A stretch of DNA of 64,000 nt from Acidovorax sp. Leaf191 (GTDB taxonomy: Bacteria; Pseudomonadota; Gammaproteobacteria; Burkholderiales; Burkholderiaceae_C): positions 124,001-188,000 of the forward strand of contig NZ_LMPT01000022.1 in NCBI RefSeq assembly GCF_001424425.1, in the 5' to 3' direction. Made by a program: the position numbers and the translations under genes. The notes beneath the pieces are model-generated. The model saw nothing but the letters and a program-made list of their open reading frames with translations. It ran no database searches and was not told the DNA's origin. This document shows positions 8,660 through 17,835 of this stretch, one piece after another; position 1 is the first letter of the stretch; the number at the start of each line of letters is the position of its first letter.

Positions 8660-11217
8660 GCAATTGTCCTTGGGTTTTGTACGTTTGCTACAGAATTTGT
8701 AGTGGCATCCGCAGGTTTGGCAAGCGGCAGCCAGAAGAAGAACCTGCAGCCAATGACCTCTGTTCCATTGTAGAGGTTCTCCGCCTGCATCCGGCCCTGG
8801 TGCGACTCGACGATGCTGCGGCACAGGTTCAGCCCCATGCCCATGCCTTCGGCCTTGGTGGAGAAGAACGCCTCGAACAGCCGCTCCAGCACCTCGGGCG
8901 CGAGACCCTTGCCGGTGTCCTGCACCGAGAACTCCACGCCCTGCCGGTCTTCGATGGTCTTGGGCACGACCCGCAGCTCCACGCTGCGGCCAGCCACCGG
9001 GCGGTCGGCATGCTGGATGGATTCGGCGCCGTTCTTCATCAGGTTCACCAGCACCTGCTCGATCAGGATGGTGTCCGCCATCACCGGCGGCAGGCGCGCA
9101 GCCACGTAGTGCGTCAGGCGCACGTTGTGGCGGCGCAGTTCGATGTCGGCCAGCTCCACGGCCTCGTTCACCATCGAATGCACATCGGCCAGCGTGCGGT
9201 TGGGTTCGCTCTTCTTCACGAAGGCGCGGATGCGCTGGATGATCTGGCCCGCACGCTGCGCCTGGTGCGCCGTCTTCTGCAGCGCGGTCAGCAGGGCCTC
9301 TTCGGTCAACTGCCCGCTCTGGATGCGCGAGACCATGCCGCTGCAGTAGTTGTTGATGGCCGTGAGCGGCTGGTTCAGCTCGTGCGCCACGCTCGACGCC
9401 ATCTCGCCCATGGTGATCAGGCGGCTGACCGACTGGGCGCGCTCGGCCTGGCGCGAGGCCTGCTCTTCGGCCTGGCGGCGCGGCGTGATGTCGGTGGCAA
9501 TCACCATCTGCGCCAGGCGCCCGTCCACCCAGTTCAGGTAGCGCGAGCGCACTTCCAGCCACTTGCCCAGGTCGGGCAAATAGATCTCGGCGTTCTCGGT
9601 GCGGGCGCTGGTGAGCGGGTCGGTCGGCAGGCCCATCAGCCCGTCCTCGTCGTCCATGCCCGTGGGGTTGTTGCCGGCCACGGGCACCACGCCGGCCTGC
9701 GCCACCAGCTGCAGGTGCCCGCCGGTCTGCGAGCCGAACCACTGGCGGTAGAGCTTGTTGGCGAACAGCAGCTCCTCGCTGCCCAGCGGCGCCACCGACA
9801 CCGAGGCGTCCAGCGACTCCAGCACGATGGTGAAGCGCTCGTGCGAGGCCGACAACTGCTCGCGGATGCGGTTGGGCTCGGTGATGTCGGTCATCGACGT
9901 CATCCAGCCGGTCTGGTGGCCGCGCGCGTCGATCAGCGGCGACACGTACAGCCGCGCATCGAACAGGGTGCCGCTCTTGCGCCGCACCCGTACCTGAAAG
10001 CCACCCACGATGGTCTTGCCCGAGAGCTCGTCGCGCAGCTTGGCGTGCAGCGCTTCGTGGTCGGAATCAGGCCAGTAGGGGAAGGGCGCCTTCAGGCCCA
10101 CCAGCTCGGCCTCGCTCCAGCCCGTCATCTGGCAGAAAGCGGCGTTCACGTAGGTGATGCGGCCTTCCATGTCCAGCGCACGCATGCCGGTCAGGATGGA
10201 GTTCTCCATCGCGCGGCGGAAGTTGGTCTCGGCCACCAGGGCCTGTTGCGCCTGCATGCGCCGGCGCGTGTGGCGCCAGGTGGCGATCAGCATCCACGCG
10301 GTCATGGCCGAGAGCGTGCCCACCAGCCAGAACAGCCCGCTGCCCACCACGCCCAGGGACGTGCGGTAGGCCTGTGCCTTCAGCACCAGGCCGTTACCCA
10401 CCGGCGATACGGGCACTTCATATTCGTTGGCACGCGATGCCCACGGCAGAAACTGCGTGGCGGTATTGCGCGGCCCCAGCGGCGTGCCGGCCAGCACCTG
10501 GTTCTTGCCGTCCAGCAGCGTCACGGCATACCGTGCCAGCACCTCGGTGGGGGTGCCGTAGCGCAGCAGGCTGTCGATGGAATATTCGCCCAGCACCACG
10601 CCGCTGAACTTGCCCTGGTTGTTCAGGGGCACCTGCAGTTGCAGCAACGGCGTGGTGTCGCCCGCCGTCACGGCCGGCTGGGCATACACGGGTTGCTGCA
10701 GGTCGCGTGCCAGGCCGAAAGTGTCCGCCGTGTCGCCGGGCTTGAGCACTTCGCCCGCGATGCGCAGCTCGCTGCTGGCCAGTGTGGGGGCGGCGTGGCT
10801 GGCGCGGATGCGGCGGCGCTCGTCGATCCAGGTGATGGCCTGCAGCTCGGGGTACTGGCTGATCAGGGTCTCGGCGCGGCTCACGAATTCGGAGCGCTCG
10901 AGCTCCTGGTTCGACAGGTCGCGCGCAATGCGCATGAGCTGCTCCTGGCGCTCCAGCAGCCGCAGCCGCACGCGCTGCTGGGCGTATTCCACATCACGGC
11001 GCAGGGCTTCCTGTTCGCGTTCGGCCTCTTCGGCCCTCAAATACCAGAACGCCGCCACGATGGCCGCCAGAAACATCAGCACCGCAGCCAGCGGCGCCAG
11101 GGCGGCAAACCGGTCCTGCCGGGTGGGCGACAGCCCCCGCCACCACTTGCGCCACCAGCGGATCGGGGCGGCCACGGGGGAGGCCGTGGGAGGGGAGGTG
11201 GTCGGCAGCGGGTCCAT
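8656..11217 (-). CDS. PAS-domain sensor histidine kinase, FixL/DctB-like architecture
   Basis: This 853-residue membrane kinase has TM1 at about 37-60, an extracytoplasmic sensory region (about 65-285), TM2 at about 288-313, a PAS domain (about 330-450, ending SMTDITEPNR), a second PAS-like domain (about 455-580), a HisKA with His612 in SSVAHELNQPLTAI, and an HATPase with NLMKNGAES, FSVQDTGKG and GMGMGLNLC. It ends overlapping the response regulator start. I chose the ATG at 11217 (MDPLPTTSPP) because the preceding open frame runs into the aceE promoter region. The ligand is unknown; the large periplasmic part implies an external small molecule. Confidence 0.9.
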   Translation of the reverse strand: MDPLPTTSPPTASPVAAPIRWWRKWWRGLSPTRQDRFAALAPLAAVLMFLAAIVAAFWYLRAEEAEREQEALRRDVEYAQQRVRLRLLERQEQLMRIARDLSNQELERSEFVSRAETLISQYPELQAITWIDERRRIRASHAAPTLASSELRIAGEVLKPGDTADTFGLARDLQQPVYAQPAVTAGDTTPLLQLQVPLNNQGKFSGVVLGEYSIDSLLRYGTPTEVLARYAVTLLDGKNQVLAGTPLGPRNTATQFLPWASRANEYEVPVSPVGNGLVLKAQAYRTSLGVVGSGLFWLVGTLSAMTAWMLIATWRHTRRRMQAQQALVAETNFRRAMENSILTGMRALDMEGRITYVNAAFCQMTGWSEAELVGLKAPFPYWPDSDHEALHAKLRDELSGKTIVGGFQVRVRRKSGTLFDARLYVSPLIDARGHQTGWMTSMTDITEPNRIREQLSASHERFTIVLESLDASVSVAPLGSEELLFANKLYRQWFGSQTGGHLQLVAQAGVVPVAGNNPTGMDDEDGLMGLPTDPLTSARTENAEIYLPDLGKWLEVRSRYLNWVDGRLAQMVIATDITPRRQAEEQASRQAERAQSVSRLITMGEMASSVAHELNQPLTAINNYCSGMVSRIQSGQLTEEALLTALQKTAHQAQRAGQIIQRIRAFVKKSEPNRTLADVHSMVNEAVELADIELRRHNVRLTHYVAARLPPVMADTILIEQVLVNLMKNGAESIQHADRPVAGRSVELRVVPKTIEDRQGVEFSVQDTGKGLAPEVLERLFEAFFSTKAEGMGMGLNLCRSIVESHQGRMQAENLYNGTEVIGCRFFFWLPLAKPADATTNSVANVQNPRTIA

Positions 11218-11270
11218 CCTCCGAGTGTAGGTGAGGCGTGTGGCCCTGCTGGCCCCGGTATTTTGTGCGT

Positions 11271-11303
11271 TTGCAGCATTTTCTTGCAATGTGAAATGCA
11301 AAA
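11271..11303. promoter_or_regulatory. Candidate operator between the two-component system and aceE
   Basis: The 166-bp divergent region contains TTGCA at 11271, TTGCA at 11284 and an inverted TGCAA at 11297, giving TTGCA-N8-TGCAA. This is a possible site for the FixJ-type regulator. No convincing -10/-35 pair could be fixed. Confidence 0.35.
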
Positions 11304-11383
11304 GCACCATTTGAAATTGGTAAAAAATATGCGAAACTAGAGCCAACGACCTAAATTTGCTGCCACATCTACAGGAGACAAAC

Positions 11384-14101
11384 ATGTCAGCTCAGCCCGA
11401 CCAAGAGGCCGGTTTCGGCATCGGCACGGACGCCGATCAGCAGGAAACCCGTGAATGGATGGACGCCCTGTCCGCCGTCATCGACAAGGAGGGCCCTGAG
11501 CGCGCCCATTTCCTGCTCGAGCAACTTCTCGAACACGCCCGCCAGAGCAGCATCGACATGCCGTTCTCCGCCAATACGGGCTACGTCAACACCATCGAAG
11601 CCGACCAGGAAGCCCATTGCCCTGGCAATATCGCGATCGAAAAGCGCCTGCGCGCCTACATGCGCTGGAACGCCATGGCCATGGTCGTGCGGGCCAATCG
11701 CCTGAATCCTGCCGACGGTGGCGATCTGGGTGGCCACATCGGCTCGTTCGCGTCCGTCGCCAGCATGTTCGGCGCCGGCTTCAACCACTTCTGGCACGCT
11801 GCCAGTGAAGACCACGGTGGCGACCTGCTGTACATCCAGGGCCACAGCTCGCCCGGCATCTACGCCCGCGCCTACCTCGAAGGCCGCCTGACCGAAGAGC
11901 AGCTCGACAGCTTCCGCCAGGAAGTGGATGGCAAGGGCCTCTCGAGCTACCCGCACCCCAAGCTCATGCCCGAGTTCTGGCAGTTCCCCACGGTGTCGAT
12001 GGGCCTGGGCCCGCTGATGGCCATCTACCAGGCGCGCTTTCTCAAGTACCTGCACGCCCGCGGCATTGCCGACACGGCCAAGCGCAAGGTCTGGGTCTTC
12101 TGCGGCGACGGTGAAATGGACGAGCCCGAATCGCTGGGCGCCATCGGCCTGGCCGCGCGTGAAAACCTGGACAACCTGGTCTTCGTCGTCAACTGCAACC
12201 TACAGCGCCTGGACGGCCCGGTGCGCGGTAACGGCAAGATCGTGCAAGAGCTCGAAAGCGAGTTCCGCGGCAGCGGCTGGAACGTCATCAAGCTCCTGTG
12301 GGGCAATGGCTGGGACACCCTGCTGGCGCGCGACAAGACCGGCAAGCTCAAGCAGCTGATGATGGAGACGCTGGACGGCGACTACCAGGCCATGAAGGCC
12401 AACGACGGCGCCTTCGTGCGCAAGAACTTCTTCGGCAAGTACCCCGAAACGGCCAAGCTGGTCGAGCACATGAGCGACGAAGAGATCTTCGAGCTGCGCC
12501 GCGGTGGCCACGAGCCCGCCAAGGTGTACGCCGCGTTCCACGCCGCCAACGAGCACAAGAACCAGCCCACGGTGCTGCTGGTCAAGACCGTCAAGGGTTA
12601 TGGCATGGGCAAGGCCGGTGAAGGCAAGAACACCGTGCACCAGACCAAGAAGCTGTCGGACGAAGACATCAAGTACATCCGCGACCGCTTCAACATCCCG
12701 ATTCCGGACAGCCAGCTGGCCGACATCCCCTACTACAAGCCGGCCGACGACACGCCGGAAATGCAGTACCTGCAAGAGCGCCGCAAGGCCCTGGGCGGCT
12801 ACCTGCCCAAGCGCCTGCCCAAGGCCGAAGAGAGCTTCACCGTGCCCTCGCTCGACACCTTCAAGGCTGTGCTGGAGCCCACCGCCGAAGGCCGTGAAAT
12901 CTCCACCACCCAGGCGTATGTGCGCTTCTTGACGCAGCTGCTGCGCGACCAGGCCCTGGGCCCGCGCGTCGTGCCCATCCTGGTGGACGAGGCCCGCACC
13001 TTCGGCATGGAAGGCCTGTTCCGCCAGATCGGCATCTACAACCCCAAGGGCCAGCTGTACACCCCGGTCGACCGCGACCAAGTGATGTACTACAAGGAAG
13101 ACAAGGCCGGCCAGATCCTGCAGGAAGGCATCAACGAAGCCGGCGGCATGGCCAGCTGGATCGCCGCTGCCACCAGCTACAGCACGAACAACCGGATCAT
13201 GATCCCGTTCTACGTGTACTACTCGATGTTCGGCTTCCAGCGCATCGGCGACCTGGCCTGGGCGGCCGGTGACATGCAGGCCCGCGGCTTCCTGCTGGGC
13301 GGCACGTCCGGACGCACCACGCTCAATGGCGAAGGCCTGCAGCACGAAGACGGCCACAGCCACATCCTGGCCGGCACCATCCCCAACTGCGTGAGCTACG
13401 ACCCGACCTTCGCCCACGAAGTCGGCGTGATCATGCACCACGGTCTGAAGCGCATGGTCGAGCGCCAGGAAAACGTCTTCTACTACCTGACGCTGCTCAA
13501 CGAAAACTACCCCATGCCCGGCCTGCAGCCCGGCACGGAAGAGCAGATCATCAAGGGCATGTACCTGTGCAAGCAGGCGCCCGCCTTGGCGGCAGACGCA
13601 CCCACCGTGCAACTGCTGGGCAGCGGCACCATCCTGCGCGAATCCTTCTTCGCCCAGGAACTGCTCGAAAAGGAATGGGGCGTGGCCGCCAGCATCTGGA
13701 GCTGCCCCAGCTTCAACGAACTGGCCCGCGACGGCCAGGACGTGGAGCGCTGGAACCTGCTGCACCCCACGGAAACCCCACGCACGTCCTTCGTGGCCGA
13801 GCAACTGGGCAAGACCACGGGCCCCGTGGTCGCATCCACCGACTACATGAAGAACTATGCGGACCAGATCCGCTCGTTCATCCCGGCCGGCCGTACCTAC
13901 AAGGTGCTGGGCACCGACGGCTTTGGGCGCAGCGACTTCCGCAGCAAGCTGCGTGAGCACTTCGAGATCAACCGCCACTACATCGTTGTGGCGGCCCTCA
14001 AGGCGCTGTCCGAAGAAGGCAAGGTGCCTGCGGCCAAGGTGGCAGAAGCCATCGCCAAGTACAACATCCAGGCCGACAAGGTCAACCCGCTCTACGCATA
14101 A
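11384..14101 (+). CDS. aceE: Pyruvate dehydrogenase E1 component, homodimeric type
   Basis: AceE decarboxylates pyruvate with thiamine diphosphate and acetylates the lipoyl groups of E2. The 905-residue protein is the homodimeric gammaproteobacterial type: it has GHISSFAS-like GGHIGSFASVASMFGAG, the ThDP motif GDGEMDEPES...N (residues about 240-270) and the C-terminal LGTDGFGRSD. I chose the ATG at 11384 with an AGGAG ribosome-binding site 6-7 bp upstream; an ORF extension to 11357 lacks such a site. aceF follows 18 bp downstream and lpdA 15 bp after that, forming a complete PDH operon. Confidence 0.98.
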   Translation: MSAQPDQEAGFGIGTDADQQETREWMDALSAVIDKEGPERAHFLLEQLLEHARQSSIDMPFSANTGYVNTIEADQEAHCPGNIAIEKRLRAYMRWNAMAMVVRANRLNPADGGDLGGHIGSFASVASMFGAGFNHFWHAASEDHGGDLLYIQGHSSPGIYARAYLEGRLTEEQLDSFRQEVDGKGLSSYPHPKLMPEFWQFPTVSMGLGPLMAIYQARFLKYLHARGIADTAKRKVWVFCGDGEMDEPESLGAIGLAARENLDNLVFVVNCNLQRLDGPVRGNGKIVQELESEFRGSGWNVIKLLWGNGWDTLLARDKTGKLKQLMMETLDGDYQAMKANDGAFVRKNFFGKYPETAKLVEHMSDEEIFELRRGGHEPAKVYAAFHAANEHKNQPTVLLVKTVKGYGMGKAGEGKNTVHQTKKLSDEDIKYIRDRFNIPIPDSQLADIPYYKPADDTPEMQYLQERRKALGGYLPKRLPKAEESFTVPSLDTFKAVLEPTAEGREISTTQAYVRFLTQLLRDQALGPRVVPILVDEARTFGMEGLFRQIGIYNPKGQLYTPVDRDQVMYYKEDKAGQILQEGINEAGGMASWIAAATSYSTNNRIMIPFYVYYSMFGFQRIGDLAWAAGDMQARGFLLGGTSGRTTLNGEGLQHEDGHSHILAGTIPNCVSYDPTFAHEVGVIMHHGLKRMVERQENVFYYLTLLNENYPMPGLQPGTEEQIIKGMYLCKQAPALAADAPTVQLLGSGTILRESFFAQELLEKEWGVAASIWSCPSFNELARDGQDVERWNLLHPTETPRTSFVAEQLGKTTGPVVASTDYMKNYADQIRSFIPAGRTYKVLGTDGFGRSDFRSKLREHFEINRHYIVVAALKALSEEGKVPAAKVAEAIAKYNIQADKVNPLYA

Positions 14102-14119
14102 ATCGAACCGGAGACAACA

Positions 14120-15829
14120 ATGGCATTGGTCAACATTCAAGTCCCGGACATCGGCGACTTCGACGAAGTCGGCGTGATCGAGCTGCTCGTCAAGCCTGGC
14201 GATACCGTCAAGGCAGAGCAGTCGCTCATCACGGTGGAATCGGACAAGGCATCGATGGAAATCCCGTCGAGCCACGCGGGCGTGATCAAGGAGATCAAGA
14301 CCGCCGTCGGCGACAAGGTCAAGCAGGGCTCCGTCATCGTCGTGCTTGAAGCGGCAGACGCTGGCGCTCCTGCGGCCGCTCCGGCTGCAGCACCCGCGCC
14401 GGCATCTGCACCCGCACCCGCTGCAGCACCCCAGGCCGCAGCACCGGCTCCCGCTCCTGCAGCGGCGCCGGCCGCTGCATCGGGCCCGGTGGAAGTGCGC
14501 GTCCCCGACATCGGTGACTTCAAGGACGTGGCCATCATCGAGATGCTGGTCAAGGTCGGCGACACGGTCAAGGTCGAGCAGTCGCTCTTCACCGTGGAGT
14601 CCGACAAGGCCTCCATGGAGATCCCTTCGCCCGCCGCTGGCGTACTCAAGGAACTCAAGGTCAAGATCGGCGACACCGTGAACATCGGCGACCTGGTCGC
14701 TGTGCTGGAAGGTGCAGCCGCGCCTGCGGCATCTGCGCCGGCACCTGCAGCCGCCCCGGTTGCTGCTGCTGCTGCTGCGCCTGCAGCCCAGGCAGCCGCC
14801 CCAGCACCGGCTCCGGCCCAGGCCGCTGCGGCAGCACCTGCCCCGGCAGCGGCGGCCGTGCCCGCCCACCAGCCCGGCACGCCCACCCCCGGCCTGCCGC
14901 ACGCATCTCCCTCCGTGCGCAAGTTCGCCCGCGAACTCGGCGTGCCGCTCGACGAGGTCAAGGGCACCGGGCCCAAGGGCCGCATCAGCCAGGACGACGT
15001 GCAGGCTTTCACCAAGCTGGTGATGAGCGGCGCCACCCAGACCAAGGCCCAGGCCGCCAAGGCGCCCGCGGGCGGCAGCGGTGGCTCCGGCGCAGGCCTC
15101 GATCTGCTGCCCTGGCCCAAGGTCGACTTCACCAAGTTCGGCACGGTGGAGCGCAAGGACCTGTCGCGCATCAAGAAGATCAGCGGCGCCAACCTGCACC
15201 GCAACTGGGTGATGATCCCCCACGTCACCAACAACGACGAGGCCGACATCACCGAACTCGAAGCCTTCCGCGTCTCCACCAACAAGGAGAACGAGAAGAG
15301 CGGCGTCAAGGTGACCATGCTCGCCTTCGTGATCAAGGCCGTGGTGGCCGCGCTCAAGAAATTCCCTGAGTTCAACACCAGCCTGGACGGCGACACACTC
15401 GTCTACAAGCAGTACTACCACATCGGCTTTGCGGCCGACACGCCCAACGGCCTCGTGGTGCCCGTGCTCAAGGACGCCGACAAGAAGGGCATCATCCAGA
15501 TCAGCCAGGAGATGGGTGAGCTGGCCAAGAAGGCCCGCGACGGCAAGCTCGGCGCTGCCGACATGCAGGGCGGCTGCATGTCCATCAGCTCGCTGGGCGG
15601 CATCGGCGGCACGCACTTCACCCCCATCATCAACGCACCCGAAGTGGCCATCCTGGGCCTGTCCAAGGGCCAGACCAAGCCCGTGTGGGACGGCAAGCAG
15701 TTCGTGCCGCGCCTGGTGCTGCCGCTGTCGCTGTCGTACGACCACCGCGTCATCGACGGTGCATCGGCTGCGCGCTTCAACGCCTATCTGGGCCAGGTGC
15801 TGGCGGACTACCGCCGCATCCTGCTGTAA
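14120..15829 (+). CDS. aceF: Dihydrolipoyllysine-residue acetyltransferase (PDH E2) with two lipoyl domains
   Basis: The 569-residue E2 core transfers acetyl groups to CoA. Two lipoyl domains (1-75 and about 124-200) carry lipoyl-Lys43 and Lys163 in ESDKASMEIPS. Long Ala/Pro linkers follow each one. The peripheral subunit-binding domain is ASPSVRKFARELGVPLDEV with GTGPKGRIS, and the catalytic domain ends with SYDHRVIDGA bearing the active His/Asp. E. coli has three lipoyl domains; two is common in betaproteobacteria. It has a GGAG ribosome-binding site (CCGGAGACAAC) and forms the middle gene of the PDH operon. Confidence 0.97.
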   Translation: MALVNIQVPDIGDFDEVGVIELLVKPGDTVKAEQSLITVESDKASMEIPSSHAGVIKEIKTAVGDKVKQGSVIVVLEAADAGAPAAAPAAAPAPASAPAPAAAPQAAAPAPAPAAAPAAASGPVEVRVPDIGDFKDVAIIEMLVKVGDTVKVEQSLFTVESDKASMEIPSPAAGVLKELKVKIGDTVNIGDLVAVLEGAAAPAASAPAPAAAPVAAAAAAPAAQAAAPAPAPAQAAAAAPAPAAAAVPAHQPGTPTPGLPHASPSVRKFARELGVPLDEVKGTGPKGRISQDDVQAFTKLVMSGATQTKAQAAKAPAGGSGGSGAGLDLLPWPKVDFTKFGTVERKDLSRIKKISGANLHRNWVMIPHVTNNDEADITELEAFRVSTNKENEKSGVKVTMLAFVIKAVVAALKKFPEFNTSLDGDTLVYKQYYHIGFAADTPNGLVVPVLKDADKKGIIQISQEMGELAKKARDGKLGAADMQGGCMSISSLGGIGGTHFTPIINAPEVAILGLSKGQTKPVWDGKQFVPRLVLPLSLSYDHRVIDGASAARFNAYLGQVLADYRRILL

Positions 15830-15844
15830 CAAGGAGACCCTGGT

Positions 15845-17710
15845 ATGGCAATCATTGATATCAAGGTTCCGGACATCGGCGACTTCGCCGAAGTGGCGAT
15901 CATCGAAGTGCTGGTCAAGCCCGGCGACACCATCAAGGCCGAACAGAGCCTGGTCACCGTGGAGTCCGACAAGGCCTCCATGGAGATCCCCTCCAGCCAC
16001 GCCGGTGTGGTCAAGGAGCTGAAGGTCAAGCTCGGCGACAAGATCGCCGAAGGCTCGGTGGTGCTCACGCTCGAAACGTCGGATGCGGCAGCTGCACCGG
16101 CGCCAGCGCCTGCGGCTGCTCCAGCCGCGGCATCTGCACCCGCAAGTTCTGAGCAAAAAGCTGCTCCAGCGCCCGCGGCACAAGCGCCAGATGCTCCTAA
16201 AATCGAAGCATCCAGCTTCGGCGGCACGGCCGACCTGGACTGCGACGTTGTCGTGCTCGGTGGCGGCCCCGGCGGCTACAGCGCCGCCTTCCGCGCGGCC
16301 GACCTGGGCCTCAAGGTCGTTATCGTCGAGCGTTACGCCACCCTGGGCGGCGTGTGCCTGAACGTGGGCTGCATCCCCTCCAAGGCGCTGCTGCACGTGG
16401 CCGCCGTGATCGATGAAGTCAGCCACCTCAAGGCGGCCGGCATCGACTTCGGCGCACCGCAGGTCAACATCGACACGCTGCGCGGCCACAAGGACAAGGT
16501 CATCGGCAAGCTCACCGGCGGCCTTGCCGCCATGGCCAAGATGCGCAAGGTGACCACCGTGCGCGGCTACGGCAGCTTCGTCGGCGCCAACCACCTCGAA
16601 GTGGAAGAGACCAGCGGCACCGCGCAGGAGAAGACGGGCACCAAGAAGGTCATCGCCTTCAAGAAGGCCATCATCGCCGCCGGCAGCCAGGCCGTGCGCC
16701 TGCCTTTCATGCCCGACGATCCACGCGTGGTCGACTCTACCGGCGCCCTGGCGCTCAAGGAAGTCCCCAAGCGCATGCTCATCCTGGGCGGCGGCATCAT
16801 CGGCCTGGAAATGGGCACTGTGTACAGCACGCTGGGCGCACGCCTGGACGTGGTCGAAATGATGGACGGCCTGATGCAGGGCGCCGACCGCGACCTCGTC
16901 AAGATCTGGCAGAAGATGAACGCGCCGCGCTTCGACAACATCATGCTCAAGACCAAGACGGTGGGGGCCAAGGCCACGCCCGAAGGCATCGAGGTGACGT
17001 TCGCCGCAGCGGAAGAGGGCGGCACCGCGCCCGCGCCGCAGACTTACGACCTGGTCCTGCAGGCCGTGGGCCGCACGCCCAACGGCAAGAAGATCGCCGC
17101 CGACAAGGCCGGCGTGGCCGTGACGGACCGCGGCTTCATCAACGTCGACATCCAGATGCGCACCAACGTGCCGCACATCTTCGCCATCGGCGACATCGTG
17201 GGCCAGCCCATGCTGGCGCACAAGGCGGTGCATGAAGCGCACGTGGCAGCCGAAGTCATCGCTGGTGAACTGCAAGGCAACAAGGAACTGGCCAGCGCCG
17301 CCTTCAACGCCCGCGTGATCCCGAGCGTGGCCTACACCGACCCCGAAGTGGCATGGGTGGGCCTGACCGAAGACCAGGCCAAGGCCCAGGGCATCAAGGT
17401 CAAGAAGGGCCTGTTCCCCTGGAACGCCTCCGGCCGCGCCATCGCCAACGGCCGCGACGAGGGCGTGACCAAGCTGCTGTTCGACGACTCGCCAGAGGCC
17501 CTCGGCCACGGCAAGATCCTGGGCGGCGGCATCGTGGGCACCCACGCTGGCGACATGATCGGCGAGATCGCTTTGGCCATCGAGATGGGCGCGGACGCAG
17601 TCGACATCGGCAAGACCATCCATCCGCACCCGACGCTGGGCGAAAGCATCGGCATGGCGGCGGAGATTGCCCACGGCAGCTGCACGGACGTGCCACCGCA
17701 GAAGAAGTAA
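15845..17710 (+). CDS. lpdA: Dihydrolipoyl dehydrogenase (E3) with N-terminal lipoyl domain
   Basis: E3 reoxidises dihydrolipoyl groups with NAD. This 621-residue form has an extra N-terminal lipoyl domain (lipoyl-Lys43 in ESDKASMEIPS), an Ala/Pro linker (about 82-120) and a standard flavoprotein disulfide reductase: VVLGGGPGGYSAA FAD loop, redox pair GGVCLNVGCIPSK, second nucleotide loop ILGGGIIGLEMG, and C-terminal HPHPTLGES with the catalytic His. The lipoyl-E3 fusion is known in Neisseria and other betaproteobacteria. The linker DNA (about 16150-16205) is less GC-rich and resembles a degenerate dispersed repeat. A strong terminator follows. Confidence 0.97.
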   Translation: MAIIDIKVPDIGDFAEVAIIEVLVKPGDTIKAEQSLVTVESDKASMEIPSSHAGVVKELKVKLGDKIAEGSVVLTLETSDAAAAPAPAPAAAPAAASAPASSEQKAAPAPAAQAPDAPKIEASSFGGTADLDCDVVVLGGGPGGYSAAFRAADLGLKVVIVERYATLGGVCLNVGCIPSKALLHVAAVIDEVSHLKAAGIDFGAPQVNIDTLRGHKDKVIGKLTGGLAAMAKMRKVTTVRGYGSFVGANHLEVEETSGTAQEKTGTKKVIAFKKAIIAAGSQAVRLPFMPDDPRVVDSTGALALKEVPKRMLILGGGIIGLEMGTVYSTLGARLDVVEMMDGLMQGADRDLVKIWQKMNAPRFDNIMLKTKTVGAKATPEGIEVTFAAAEEGGTAPAPQTYDLVLQAVGRTPNGKKIAADKAGVAVTDRGFINVDIQMRTNVPHIFAIGDIVGQPMLAHKAVHEAHVAAEVIAGELQGNKELASAAFNARVIPSVAYTDPEVAWVGLTEDQAKAQGIKVKKGLFPWNASGRAIANGRDEGVTKLLFDDSPEALGHGKILGGGIVGTHAGDMIGEIALAIEMGADAVDIGKTIHPHPTLGESIGMAAEIAHGSCTDVPPQKK

Positions 17711-17730
17711 TCGCGTCAGCCATAGCGCAA

Positions 17731-17766
17731 AAAAGCCCAGGCAGTTCTCTGCCTGGGCTTTTTTTT
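17731..17766 (+). terminator. Intrinsic terminator of the aceE-aceF-lpdA operon
   Basis: A 14-bp perfect stem (AAAAGCCCAGGCAG and complement) around TTCT, followed by a T tract. It also faces the convergent hypothetical gene. Confidence 0.93.
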
Positions 17767-17835
17767 GTCTGCCCAAGGGGTTGCTGGGCTGTTGTCAGCC
17801 TGATCAGTACCGGAGCCCGATGCAAACCGCCCCTG

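Noticed and set aside
12200..17776. An 1858-codon open frame antisense to the PDH operon
   Set aside because: It mirrors aceE-aceF-lpdA in a high-GC genome and has His/Gly/Asp-rich low-complexity composition; it is a shadow frame.
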